NCBI GenBank assembly: GCA_041396125.1 | Contig: JAWKZG010000008.1 | Location: 1 to 64,000 of the forward strand | Source: JAWKZG01 sp041396125 | GTDB lineage: Bacteria; Pseudomonadota; Gammaproteobacteria; Competibacterales; Competibacteraceae | Length of the DNA stretch: 64,000 nucleotides | Direction: 5' to 3' | Part shown: in pieces, positions 54,478 to 62,999 of the stretch | Numbering within the stretch: position 1 is the first letter of the stretch | Layout of the letters: the number at the start of each line of letters is the position of its first letter | Program-made: the position numbers and the translations under genes | The notes under the pieces: model-generated | What the model saw: only the letters and a program-made list of their open reading frames with translations | What the model was told of the DNA's origin: nothing | Databases searched by the model: none

Positions 54478-54502
54478 GTCATTCCCGCGCAGGCGGGAAT
54501 CC
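54478..54502. repeat. Dispersed palindromic repeat element
   Basis: GTCATTCCCGCGCAGGCGGGAATCC spans 54478-54502 and is a near-perfect palindrome built on CATTCCCGC/GCGGGAAT. A degenerate copy in the opposite orientation is at 41989-42012 (GGATTCCC...GCGCGGGAATAAC). The same short core is widespread between genes of many proteobacteria; its role here is probably as an intergenic structure after the kinase gene. Confidence 0.7.
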
Positions 54503-54580
54503 AGAAAGGCTTAAGGTATCGCAAACCTGTTCGCGTTATGTATAAGAAACGCAAGGGCCTCCTGAAGAGTCGGAGTGTGG

Positions 54581-54961
54581 TTAATTCGGGCGTGATATCG
54601 CAACCGGGTTGGCTTTGCGTGCAATAAGCCCCAGCGAATCATAGCCGTAGACTTCAGCCGTGCTGTTCAGTCGTTTCAGGATGAGGCGATCATCAATCCG
54701 GGCAAACGTGCTGTCATAATCCTGCAGGATGCACACCCCCTCCAGTGAGATATCCCACAACGATTTAAAATCGTCTTCCCCCAGTTTTTCGATCCAGTCT
54801 TTCCTGGCCAGGCTGCGAAACGTATTGATGTGCAGGTTTTCCGGGCCGTAGAGCTTGCATATCCGGCCGCGGAAAGCGTGCTCTATCTCGTACAGCAGCG
54901 CCGGACCTTCCTGATAGATGCTTATCAAACCATTCAATTGTTTCTGAGTTGGTCTGCTCAT
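54581..54961 (-). CDS. Putative winged-helix regulator of the restriction locus
   Basis: I do not recognise a named family. The 126-residue protein looks like a small winged-helix DNA-binding protein: helices in QKQLNGLISIYQEGPALLYEIEHAFRG, a turn with NTFRSLARKDWIEKLG, and a wing-like WDISLEGVCIL strand pair. It starts at ATG 54961 behind AAGGAG. It is divergent from the hsd genes across a 110-bp spacer that carries a perfect palindrome, which suggests it controls itself and the hsd operon. That role is inference. Confidence 0.6.
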   Translation of the reverse strand: MSRPTQKQLNGLISIYQEGPALLYEIEHAFRGRICKLYGPENLHINTFRSLARKDWIEKLGEDDFKSLWDISLEGVCILQDYDSTFARIDDRLILKRLNSTAEVYGYDSLGLIARKANPVAISRPN

Positions 54962-55005
54962 TGTTAAAGCTCCTTATTTGAGGCTATACTGCAATCTATG
55001 AATTT

Positions 55006-55026
55006 AGCAGTAATGTTTTTACTGCT
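55006..55026. promoter_or_regulatory. Palindromic operator between the regulator and hsd genes
   Basis: AGCAGTAA (55006-55013) and TTACTGCT (55019-55026) form a perfect 8-bp inverted repeat with a 5-bp spacer. A third half-site, ATTTAGCAGTAA, occurs at 55051-55062 and matches 55002-55013 exactly over 12 bp. A TACAAT -10 box at 55039-55044 would place the palindrome on the -35 region of the hsd promoter. The layout suits a repressor or a delay switch. Confidence 0.65.
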
Positions 55027-55070
55027 TGATAAAAAGTTTACAATATGAAAATTTAGCAGTAAAGTAATTC

Positions 55071-55646
55071 ATGCATAAAAATTTAATTGATATCGTAAGC
55101 ATTCGGGCCGGCTACCCTTTTCGGGGGCGGATCGAAACCGAGACGCAGGGGAACGCGCAGCTGGTGCAAATGAGAGACCTTGATCCGGAAGGCGGCCTTG
55201 ACTGGGCAACGCCGGTTCGGGTGAACGTCGAGGACACCGGCCACCCGGCGTTTCTGCTGCCGGATGACATTCTGTTCGTGAATCGGGGCGCGCACTTTTT
55301 TGCCACGCTGCTGGCAACACCGCCGGCTGATGCGCTGGCAGCGCCCCACCTGTTTATTCTGCGAGTGAAAAATACAGCGCAGGTATGGCCGGCTTATCTG
55401 GCCTGGTATTTAAACCACCGGCGCGCACAGCATTATTTTCAGCAGCACACGAAGGGGACGAGCATTCCGTCGATCAGTCGCAAAGCGCTTGAAACTCTGC
55501 CGGTGCTGCTGCCGCCGCTCGATACACAGCAGCACATCGGTGCTGTTGATCGCTGTTGGCGGGCAGAAAAAAAATTGCAGCGGGAGCTGCTGGAAAAACG
55601 TGAGGAATGGCTGGAAACCGTACTTGACCGGCTTATCGACAACTAA
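55071..55646 (+). CDS. Single-TRD HsdS-like protein
   Basis: This 191-residue protein resembles half of a Type I specificity subunit. An N-terminal target-recognition-like region (residues about 1-145: IRAGYPFRG, LVQMRDLDPEGGLDW, DILFVNRG) is followed by the junction KGTSIPSISRKALETLPVLLPPLDTQQHIGAV and a C-terminal coiled coil (about 160-190). Full HsdS proteins have two such units; the complete one is present separately downstream. It could pair with itself to form an alternative specificity subunit or regulate methylation. It lies at the start of the operon, 21 bp before hsdM. Confidence 0.75.
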   Translation: MHKNLIDIVSIRAGYPFRGRIETETQGNAQLVQMRDLDPEGGLDWATPVRVNVEDTGHPAFLLPDDILFVNRGAHFFATLLATPPADALAAPHLFILRVKNTAQVWPAYLAWYLNHRRAQHYFQQHTKGTSIPSISRKALETLPVLLPPLDTQQHIGAVDRCWRAEKKLQRELLEKREEWLETVLDRLIDN

Positions 55647-55667
55647 CTATCAACTTGAGTGTGAAAT

Positions 55668-57179
55668 ATGACAACTGAAACCCTGCGCCAGGACGAAATC
55701 AACTCTATTCTCTGGAAAGCCTGCGATACGTTCCGGGGTGTCATTGATGCCTCCGGCTACAAAAACTATATCCTGGTCATGCTCTTTCTCAAGTACATCT
55801 CGGATGTCTGGCAAGAGCGCTATGCCGAGCTGAAAGCACAATTCGGCGACGACGAGGAACGCATCCGCCGCCGCCTGGAGCGCGAGCGTTTTGTGCTGCC
55901 GAAAGGTTGCAGCTTTGACGACATTTACCAGCAACGCGAGGTCAGCAACATCGGTGAACTGATCAATCAGGCGTTGGAACAGATCGAAGATGCCAACAAA
56001 AGCAAACTGCAGGGCGTGTTTCGCAACATCGACTTCAACTCGGAAGCCAACCTCGGCCAGACCAAAGACCGCAATGTGCGGCTCAAGCATCTGTTGCAGG
56101 ACTTCAACGATCCGCGACTGGATTTGCGTCCGTCCCGCGTCGGCAACCTGGACGTGATCGGCAATGCCTACGAATACCTGATTGCCCGGTTTGCGGCCGG
56201 TGCCGGCAAAAAAGCCGGCGAGTTCTACACCCCGTCGGAAGTGTCCGAACTGATCGCCGAACTGGTCGCCCCGCAACCGGGTGAGCAGAATTGCGATCCG
56301 GCCTGCGGTTCCGGCTCATTGCTGATCCGCTGTGGCGAACAGGTGAAAAAGCAGGGCAGCAAAGACTTCTCGCTGTTTGGCCAGGAAATTACCGGTGAAA
56401 CCCGTGCTCTGGCCAAAATGAACATGTTCCTGCACGGCATGGACAACGCCCGGATCGAATGGGGCGACACCATTCGCAGCCCGCTGCTGATTGAAAACGA
56501 CAGTCTCATGAAATTCGAAGTGGTGGTCGCCAATCCGCCATTTTCGCTGGATAAATGGGGCCATGACGAGGCCGCGAATGATCCGTTCGGGCGCTTTCAT
56601 CGCGGTTTGCCGCCAAAATCCAAAGGCGATTACGCATTTATCAGTCACATGATTGAAACCATCACCGCCGATTCAGGCCGGGTCGGTGTTGTGGTGCCGC
56701 ACGGTGTGCTGTTCCGGGGCGCGGGCGAAGGCAAAATCCGCCAGCAGCTGATCGAGGAAAACCTGCTCGATACCGTTATCGGTCTGCCGTCCAACCTGTT
56801 TTACGGCACCGGTATTCCGGCGGCTGTCCTGCTTTTCAAACGCAACAAACCCGATACTCGCGTGCTGTTTATCGACGCCAGCCGGGATTACCAGGACGGC
56901 AAAAACCAGAACAAACTGCGCCGCCAGGATCTGGATAAAATTATCAGCACCTGCACAGCGCGTCAGAGTGTTGAAAAATATGCTTATTTAGCAACTCTGG
57001 ACGAAATCAGGGAAAACGATTTCAACCTGAATATTCCGCGCTATGTGGATACCTTCGAGGAAGAAGAAGACATCGACATTCAGGCGGTACAGGCCGATAT
57101 CGACCGGCTGGAACAAGAACTATCGGAAGTACGGGGCGAGATGGCAGGGTACTTAAAGGAGTTGGGTTATGGTGCCTGA
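55668..57179 (+). CDS. hsdM: Type I restriction-modification methyltransferase subunit
   Basis: HsdM transfers a methyl group to N6 of adenine at the site chosen by HsdS. The 503-residue protein has the N-terminal HsdM helical domain (INSILWKACDTFRGVIDASGYKNYILVMLFLKYISDVW), the AdoMet motif DPACGSGS (210-217) and the adenine motif NPPF (289-292). GEFYTPSEV precedes the AdoMet motif. It overlaps hsdS by 11 bases. Confidence 0.98.
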   Translation: MTTETLRQDEINSILWKACDTFRGVIDASGYKNYILVMLFLKYISDVWQERYAELKAQFGDDEERIRRRLERERFVLPKGCSFDDIYQQREVSNIGELINQALEQIEDANKSKLQGVFRNIDFNSEANLGQTKDRNVRLKHLLQDFNDPRLDLRPSRVGNLDVIGNAYEYLIARFAAGAGKKAGEFYTPSEVSELIAELVAPQPGEQNCDPACGSGSLLIRCGEQVKKQGSKDFSLFGQEITGETRALAKMNMFLHGMDNARIEWGDTIRSPLLIENDSLMKFEVVVANPPFSLDKWGHDEAANDPFGRFHRGLPPKSKGDYAFISHMIETITADSGRVGVVVPHGVLFRGAGEGKIRQQLIEENLLDTVIGLPSNLFYGTGIPAAVLLFKRNKPDTRVLFIDASRDYQDGKNQNKLRRQDLDKIISTCTARQSVEKYAYLATLDEIRENDFNLNIPRYVDTFEEEEDIDIQAVQADIDRLEQELSEVRGEMAGYLKELGYGA

Positions 57180-58371
57180 GGGGTGGAGTTATAGGACTTT
57201 AGAAAAAGCTTCCAAAATCATTGACTGCAAGCACAGGACGCCACTATATGTAAATTCTGGTATCCCCGTTATTTCTCCCGGTACCATCAAGTGGGGCGAA
57301 ATAGACTTTGATACACCTATTAAACGGGTCACTCAAATAGAGTATGAATCTTTAATGGATCATTGTGATATTGAAGCTGGCGACCTAGTGCTTAGTCGAA
57401 ATCAGTCAATCGGTGTGGCAAGTTACGTAAAAACTGTCAAACCATTTGTGCTGGGTCAAGATACTGTCCTAATAAAGCCAAAAGGTAATACTGATTCTAG
57501 GTTTTTATTCTACTGCTTTCAGGATAATAAAACACAAAGAATAATTTTTAAGCTTGCTGGTGGTTCGACATTTTCTAGAATTAATTTAAGAGATATCCGT
57601 AAATTAAAGTTAGTATTTCCCCCTCTCCCAGAACAACAAAAAATCGCCCAAATTCTGTCCACCTGGGACAAAGTCATCGACAAGCTGGAAGCACTGATCA
57701 GCGCCAAGCAGCAGCGCAAAAAAGCGCTCATGCAGCAGTTATTGACGGGGAAGGTGCGGTTGCCGGGTTTTAAAGGAGAGTGGGATTATATTAAAGCAAA
57801 GGAGTTATTTGGAACGATCTCACGGAAGAAAAACGTCGACGAGGAGCTTTTAGCTGTGACTCAGGACCAAGGTGTATTACCTAGATCTTTATTAGAACGA
57901 AAAGTTGTTATGCCAGAAGGCAGCACGAAAGGTTACAAGCTTGTAGTCCCCGGTAACTTCATTATTAGTCTTCGCTCTTTCCAAGGTGGACTCGAATATT
58001 CAAACTACAGAGGCTTGGTCAGTCCCGCTTACACCGTTTTAAAGCCTATTGTTAAAATTTCTGATGGCTTTTATAGGCATTATTTTAAATCGTATAACTT
58101 TATTGGAAATTTAGCAGTGACTGTTGTCGGGATTAGAGATGGGAAGCAAATAAATTACGACGATTTTTCTTTTTTGAAATTGCCTTACCCAAAGCTCGAA
58201 GAACAACAAAAAATAGCCGCTGTTCTCTCAGCCGCCGATGCCGAAATCGAAAAACACCAGCAACAGCTGCAAGCCTTAAAACAACAGAAAAAAGGTCTGA
58301 TGCAGCAACTGCTGACCGGCAAAAAACGCGTCAAGCTGGCTGCTGATCAGTTGCCAGCGACCGGTACGTAA
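57169..58371 (+). CDS. hsdS: Type I specificity subunit with AT-rich recognition domains
   Basis: HsdS sets the two half-sites recognised by the complex. The 400-residue protein has two target-recognition domains, each followed by a repeated conserved helix: EQQKIAQILSTWDKVIDKLE...QRKKALMQQLLTGK and EQQKIAAVLSAADAEIEKHQ...QQKKGLMQQLLTGK. The recognition domains (about 57180-57630 and 57785-58195) are clearly AT-rich compared with the GC-rich conserved helices and neighbouring genes, the usual sign of domain exchange by recombination. The target sequence cannot be predicted here. hsdR follows after two bases. Confidence 0.96.
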   Translation: MVPEGWSYRTLEKASKIIDCKHRTPLYVNSGIPVISPGTIKWGEIDFDTPIKRVTQIEYESLMDHCDIEAGDLVLSRNQSIGVASYVKTVKPFVLGQDTVLIKPKGNTDSRFLFYCFQDNKTQRIIFKLAGGSTFSRINLRDIRKLKLVFPPLPEQQKIAQILSTWDKVIDKLEALISAKQQRKKALMQQLLTGKVRLPGFKGEWDYIKAKELFGTISRKKNVDEELLAVTQDQGVLPRSLLERKVVMPEGSTKGYKLVVPGNFIISLRSFQGGLEYSNYRGLVSPAYTVLKPIVKISDGFYRHYFKSYNFIGNLAVTVVGIRDGKQINYDDFSFLKLPYPKLEEQQKIAAVLSAADAEIEKHQQQLQALKQQKKGLMQQLLTGKKRVKLAADQLPATGT

Positions 58372-58373
58372 TT

Positions 58374-61139
58374 ATGGCTGCTGCGCAATTTCTCGAAGAT
58401 TATTCATCGCTGCTGCCCGCCTTGCAGTTGCTGCAGGCTTTGGGTTATGAGTATCTGCCGCCATCAGAGGCGCTGGTTTTGCGTGGCGGCAGCACCTCGC
58501 GGGTGGTGCTGGACGGTGTTTTGGCGCAACAGTTGCGCAAGATTAATAGCATCACGTTCCGGGGTCAGCAGTATGCCTTCAGCGAAGCCAATATCAACAA
58601 TGCGATTGATGCGGTCAGCCGGTTGCCGTTTTCCAATCTGCTGCACACTAATGAGCAGATTTATGATCTGCTGACACTGGGCAAAAGCCTGGAACAAACC
58701 ATCGACGGCTACACGCGCAGCTATTCACTGCGCTATATCGACTGGGAGCACCCTGAAAATAACGTGTTTCATGTCTGCGATGAGTTCGTGGTCGAACGGC
58801 ATCACAGCAAGGAAACCCGCCGGCCGGATATTGTGCTGTTTGTGAACGGTCTGCCGCTGGTGGTGATCGAGTGCAAGCGGCCGGATATCAAACAGCCGGT
58901 CGAGCAGGGCATCAGCCAGCATCTGCGCAACCAGCGCATTGATGAAATCCCCGATCTGTACGTGTACAGCCAGCTGCTGCTGTCCATCGCCCAGAACAGC
59001 GGCCGCTACGCTACCACTCAGACTCCCCTGAAATTTTGGGCGCTGTGGCAGGAAGAAAACGCCCAGGCGCAGGAAGACACGCTGTTGCAACTGATTAACG
59101 AGCCGCTCACCGAGACCCGCAAAGCGCAGTTGTTCAAGCAGCGCAGTGCCGCCCAGTGTGCGCAGATGGAACGCCTCTGGCAAAGCGGCCAGCGGCTGCC
59201 GTCGCCGCAGGATAAAATTCTGCACAGTCTGTGTCGTCCGGACCGGCTGCTGCCGCTGATTTATCAGTTCATCGTGTTTGATAACGGGGTCAAGAAAATC
59301 TGCCGTTATCAACAGTATTTTGCGGTCAAAGCCACCTTGCAGCGGGTCAAGGGCGTGCGCGGCGATGACACGCGCAGGGGCGGGGTGATCTGGCATACCA
59401 CCGGCTCCGGTAAATCACTGACCATGGTCATGCTGGCCAAAGCGCTGGCGCTGGATAACGACATCAGCAACCCGAAAGTGATTCTGGTGACCGACCGGGT
59501 GGATCTGGACGAGCAGATTTACAAAACCTTTCAGGCTTGCGGCAAAGCGGTTAAGCGGGCAACCAGCGGCGAAAATCTGCATGATCTGATCGCCCATGAT
59601 AAAGCCAGCATTATCACCACCATCATCGATAAGTTCGAGACGGCCACCAGAAAGCGCAAACTGCAAGACGCCAGTCATAATATTTTCGTGCTGGTGGACG
59701 AAAGCCATCGCTCCCAGTACGGCACTTCACACGCCAAAATGCGGAATGTCTTCCCGCACGCCTGCTATATCGGTTTTACCGGCACGCCCTTACTGCGCAA
59801 GGAAAAAAGCACCGCGCAGAAATTCGGCGGTTTTATTCATAAATACACCATGAATCAGGCAGTCAGGGATGGTGCTGTCACGCCGCTGCTGTACGAGGGG
59901 CGGATGAGTGAACTGCACGGTGACCGGGCGCAGCTGGATCGCTGGTTCGAACGCATCACCAAAGATCTCAGCGCCGAGCAGAAACTTGATCTGAAAAAGA
60001 AATTCCGCCGTGAAGAGGAGCTGGCCAAAGCCGAACAGCGGCTGGCCGAGATTGCTTTTGATATCGGTCAGCATTTCAAAAATACTTACAGAAACACCGG
60101 CCTGAAAGGTCAGTTTGCTGTTTCCAGCAAAGCCGAGGCAATCCGCTACAAACGCTACTTCGATGAGTTTGGCGATGTCTCGACAGCGGTTATGATCTCG
60201 CCGCCGGATACCCGCGAAGACAACACCGAGGTCGATGAAGCCAGTGTGCCGGCAGTGCAGCAATTCTGGAAAGCCATGATGGCGCAGTACGGCAACGAGA
60301 AAAACTACAACGAAAAACTGCTCACCGCGTTTAAAAGTGCCGACGAGCCGGAAATCATTATTGTGGTCGATAAACTGCTGACCGGCTTCGATGCGCCGCG
60401 CAACACCGTGCTGTATATTGACAAGCGATTGAAGGAACACAATATTCTGCAGGCTATCGCCCGTGTCAACCGCTTATTCGATGGCAAGGCACATGGCTGG
60501 ATTATTGACTACCGGGGCATTTTCGGTGCGCTGAACGAAGCCATCAACACCTATGCCGCACTGGAAAACGAAGGCTTCGACGCCGAAGATGTGAAAGGCA
60601 CGCTGACCAATGTGCTGGAAGAGATCAAAACCCTGCCGCAACGCCACAGTGATGTCTGGGACGTGTTCAAGGAAGTACGGAACAAGCAGGAGATCGAAGC
60701 GCTGCAACGGCACCTGGAACCGGAAGATCTGCGTCAGCGCTTTTACGACACACTGGCCGATTTTGCCCGCGTGCTGCGATTGGCACTGGGTAACGCTCAC
60801 TTTCAGAACAATACCCCGGCGCAGAAAATAAAACGCTATCGGGAGGATCTGAAAATCTTCCTGAATCTGCGCGCAGCGGTGAAACAGCGCTATGGCGAGA
60901 GCGTGGATTATTCCAGCTACGAAGTACAGATTCGCAATCTGGTCAATAAATACATCGGGGCCGACAGTGTGCGCCAACTGGTCCAGCCGGTCGATGTATT
61001 TGCCATTGATCTCTTTGAGAAAGAAATAGACAGTATCCCGGGCGCTGCGGCCAAGGCCGATGCTATCGCAGCGCGGATGAAAAGAACCATCCATTTTTTC
61101 ATGGATGGTTCTTTTCATCGAAGACCCGGCGCTGTATAA
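58374..61139 (+). CDS. hsdR: Type I restriction endonuclease subunit R, truncated by a palindromic insertion
   Basis: HsdR is the DNA translocase and nuclease. The frame encodes 921 residues: the nuclease domain with D152 and E166xK168 (PDIVLFVNGLPLVVIECKRP), Walker A GSGKS (344-348), DESH (442-445, superfamily 2 helicase), and the C-terminal helical part to KADAIAARMKRTIH. It then runs out of frame as FFMDGSFHRRPGAV because of a perfect 19-bp inverted repeat (61077-61120). The normal continuation lies in the next frame from about 61118. As drawn the protein lacks about 155 residues that contact HsdM/HsdS, so restriction may be lost while modification is kept. Confidence 0.95.
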   Translation: MAAAQFLEDYSSLLPALQLLQALGYEYLPPSEALVLRGGSTSRVVLDGVLAQQLRKINSITFRGQQYAFSEANINNAIDAVSRLPFSNLLHTNEQIYDLLTLGKSLEQTIDGYTRSYSLRYIDWEHPENNVFHVCDEFVVERHHSKETRRPDIVLFVNGLPLVVIECKRPDIKQPVEQGISQHLRNQRIDEIPDLYVYSQLLLSIAQNSGRYATTQTPLKFWALWQEENAQAQEDTLLQLINEPLTETRKAQLFKQRSAAQCAQMERLWQSGQRLPSPQDKILHSLCRPDRLLPLIYQFIVFDNGVKKICRYQQYFAVKATLQRVKGVRGDDTRRGGVIWHTTGSGKSLTMVMLAKALALDNDISNPKVILVTDRVDLDEQIYKTFQACGKAVKRATSGENLHDLIAHDKASIITTIIDKFETATRKRKLQDASHNIFVLVDESHRSQYGTSHAKMRNVFPHACYIGFTGTPLLRKEKSTAQKFGGFIHKYTMNQAVRDGAVTPLLYEGRMSELHGDRAQLDRWFERITKDLSAEQKLDLKKKFRREEELAKAEQRLAEIAFDIGQHFKNTYRNTGLKGQFAVSSKAEAIRYKRYFDEFGDVSTAVMISPPDTREDNTEVDEASVPAVQQFWKAMMAQYGNEKNYNEKLLTAFKSADEPEIIIVVDKLLTGFDAPRNTVLYIDKRLKEHNILQAIARVNRLFDGKAHGWIIDYRGIFGALNEAINTYAALENEGFDAEDVKGTLTNVLEEIKTLPQRHSDVWDVFKEVRNKQEIEALQRHLEPEDLRQRFYDTLADFARVLRLALGNAHFQNNTPAQKIKRYREDLKIFLNLRAAVKQRYGESVDYSSYEVQIRNLVNKYIGADSVRQLVQPVDVFAIDLFEKEIDSIPGAAAKADAIAARMKRTIHFFMDGSFHRRPGAV
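61077..61120. repeat. Perfect 19-bp inverted repeat breaking hsdR
   Basis: The left arm (61077-61095, GATGAAAAGAACCATCCAT) and right arm (61102-61120) are exact reverse complements around the 6-nt loop TTTTTC. Read on the minus strand, the centre gives CATGAAAAAATG, which encodes the H-E-K-M residues expected after the TKRTI-type motif of HsdR, so the loop appears inverted. The insertion shifts the frame by +1. Confidence 0.95.
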
Positions 61140-61587
61140 ACGTCTGTCCGAGCTGATCGACGAAGCGATTGCCGAGCATCGTGCTCAGCGGTTGTCCGAT
61201 GCCGAACTGCTGGCGCGGATGCGGCGGCATCTGGATACGCTGCGCGGGCAGGGCAGCAGCGATCTGCCGCCGGCGCTGCAGGGCTATGACGCGGCCAAAG
61301 CCTATTATGGCGTGATCAAAGAACCGCTTGAGCAGTATCAGGTCAACGGTGCGGTGACGACCGAGCTGGCAGCCGAAATGGCGATCAAGCTGGAAGACAT
61401 CATTGATACGCACAAAATCCGCGACTGGGTCATGCAGGAGGATGTGCAGAACAGCATGCGGAACGCGATTGAGGATTATCTGTTCAGTATCAAGGGCCGT
61501 TATGAGCTGGCGCTGGACTACGACACCATCGACCGCATCATGGAAGACTTGCTGACCATTGCGAAGCGCCGCGATGCCTGCAGTTAA
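61105..61587 (+). pseudogene. hsdR: 3' fragment of hsdR, out of frame
   Basis: This is the C-terminal continuation of the HsdR subunit: EDPALYKRLSELIDEAIAEHRAQRLSDAELLARM, then IKLEDIIDTHKIRDWVMQEDVQNSMRNAIEDYLF and IDRIMEDLLTIAKRRD. It has no start codon of its own with a ribosome site, so it is probably untranslated unless ribosomes shift frame or reads are wrong. The real hsdR end is the TAA at 61585-61587, inside the next gene's start region. Confidence 0.9.
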
Positions 61588-62353
61588 ATCAGAAGACAGT
61601 ACCGTACAGCCTGTACAGGCCGGGCCAATACAGCAAGCGGTAGATTATGGCCGGCAGACAATTTTATTCACATTGCAATTTGCCACCCGCAAAACCATCG
61701 GCATCAGCGTGCATCCCGATGGCGCGGTGCATGTTAGTGCGTCGTGTCAGACCTCGCTGGACAGGATCAAAGCGGTAGTACGCAAGCGCGGCGGCTGGAT
61801 CATGAAACAAAAGCGCCATCTGGCCAGCCTGCCACCGGCATTGCCACCGCATCAGTACCGTTCCGGCGAGAGCTTTCGCTATCTGGGACGGCAATACCGG
61901 CTGAAAATTGAACTGGCCGACAAGGCGGAAGTCAAGCTGCTGCGCGGGCGCTTATGGGTGTTTACCCCAGCCCCCGAGGACGACCGGAAAACACAAGATC
62001 TGCTGCAAAACTGGTATCGGGCGCGGGCGCAGCTGGTGTTTGCGGAACGGCTGGCGCAGTGCAGTGCGCAGGTTGCCCGTTATGGCATTCCCGCGCCGCA
62101 GTCCTGGCGCTTGCGGCGGATGGCCAAGCGCTGGGGCAGCTGCACCAGGGACGGGCGCATTCTGCTGAATCCGGATCTGGTCGCGGCGTCTAAAAACAGC
62201 ATCGATTATGTGATTACTCATGAGCTTTGCCATCTTGTGATTCACAATCACAGCAAAGCGTATTTTGAGCTATTGGCGCGGGTGATGCCGGACTGGCAAG
62301 CGCGCAAGCGGCAACTGGACAGCTCGATTGAGTCCCGTCCCGGAGCGGTCTGA
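61574..62353 (+). CDS. YgjP-type metallopeptidase (DUF45, M48-like)
   Basis: This 259-residue protein has the zinc protease motif HELCH at 216-220 (YVITHELCHLVIHNHSKAYF) and the conserved RMAKRWGSCTRDGRILLNP block of the DUF45 family. It overlaps the end of hsdR by 14 bases, so it belongs to the restriction operon, where such genes are often found. The substrate is unknown; it could control HsdR turnover, but that is a guess. I start at ATG 61574 rather than the TTG at 61559. Confidence 0.92.
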   Translation: MPAVKSEDSTVQPVQAGPIQQAVDYGRQTILFTLQFATRKTIGISVHPDGAVHVSASCQTSLDRIKAVVRKRGGWIMKQKRHLASLPPALPPHQYRSGESFRYLGRQYRLKIELADKAEVKLLRGRLWVFTPAPEDDRKTQDLLQNWYRARAQLVFAERLAQCSAQVARYGIPAPQSWRLRRMAKRWGSCTRDGRILLNPDLVAASKNSIDYVITHELCHLVIHNHSKAYFELLARVMPDWQARKRQLDSSIESRPGAV

Positions 62354-62357
62354 ATAC

Positions 62358-62942
62358 TCAGACAAAAGCATAAATGGCCAGGGTGGTGATGGTGGCGACG
62401 GCCAGGGTTTTCAGGCCGGACCATAACCAGAACGTGCCGCTGATAACACCCAGAAATGCGCCGAGCAGAAAAATCAGTCCGAACGCGATAGCGATGCCGG
62501 CCAGCAGCGGCTCGAGGGGCAGGGCATAACCGCGTTCGGTCAGCCACAGCGGCAGCATGATCAGCAGCGACATCAGCAGTGGCGACAGACTGTTCACGGC
62601 GGCAATCAGCAGTGGCGACCAGCGTGAGGCGCGGGCATGGGCGGAGTCGCGCAGATCGGAAATCATCGAGTCCTGCAGCTGGCGGAATTCCAGCTGGCGT
62701 TCGGCGGATTCGCTGATATAGGCGCTGCTGAAACCGCTCATCGCCAGGGCAATGGCTGCGCCCAGACAGGCAGCCAGCACCACCGCCGGGTCGGACGGTG
62801 TGCTGAGGGAAAAACCTAGCAGCAGACCCAGCATGGTCAGCGCGCCGTCAAAGCCGTTCACAACAAAATAACGGCGGGCGATAACATGCGAGCGATTCAG
62901 CTGAATCAGCCGCCAGGCACGACGGAAAAAACCTTCAGCCAT
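62358..62942 (-). CDS. VIT1/CCC1-like membrane protein
   Basis: This 194-residue protein resembles the VIT family of iron and manganese transporters. YFVVNGFDGALTMLGLLLGF matches the first helix signature (with the conserved DG), and FSSAYISESAERQLEFRQLQDSM matches the cytoplasmic Glu-containing helix. About five helices are predicted. It is convergent with the peptidase gene. The metal is not known. Confidence 0.8.
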   Translation of the reverse strand: MAEGFFRRAWRLIQLNRSHVIARRYFVVNGFDGALTMLGLLLGFSLSTPSDPAVVLAACLGAAIALAMSGFSSAYISESAERQLEFRQLQDSMISDLRDSAHARASRWSPLLIAAVNSLSPLLMSLLIMLPLWLTERGYALPLEPLLAGIAIAFGLIFLLGAFLGVISGTFWLWSGLKTLAVATITTLAIYAFV

Positions 62943-62999
62943 TATCCCATTACCTGCTCAGTCATGCGGGTAACAGGCCGTTGACGGGTGGCATGAATG

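Noticed and set aside
61120..62353. Shared RPGAV ends of the truncated HsdR and the peptidase
   Set aside because: Both proteins end RPGAV, but the underlying DNA differs and one is out of frame. Coincidence.
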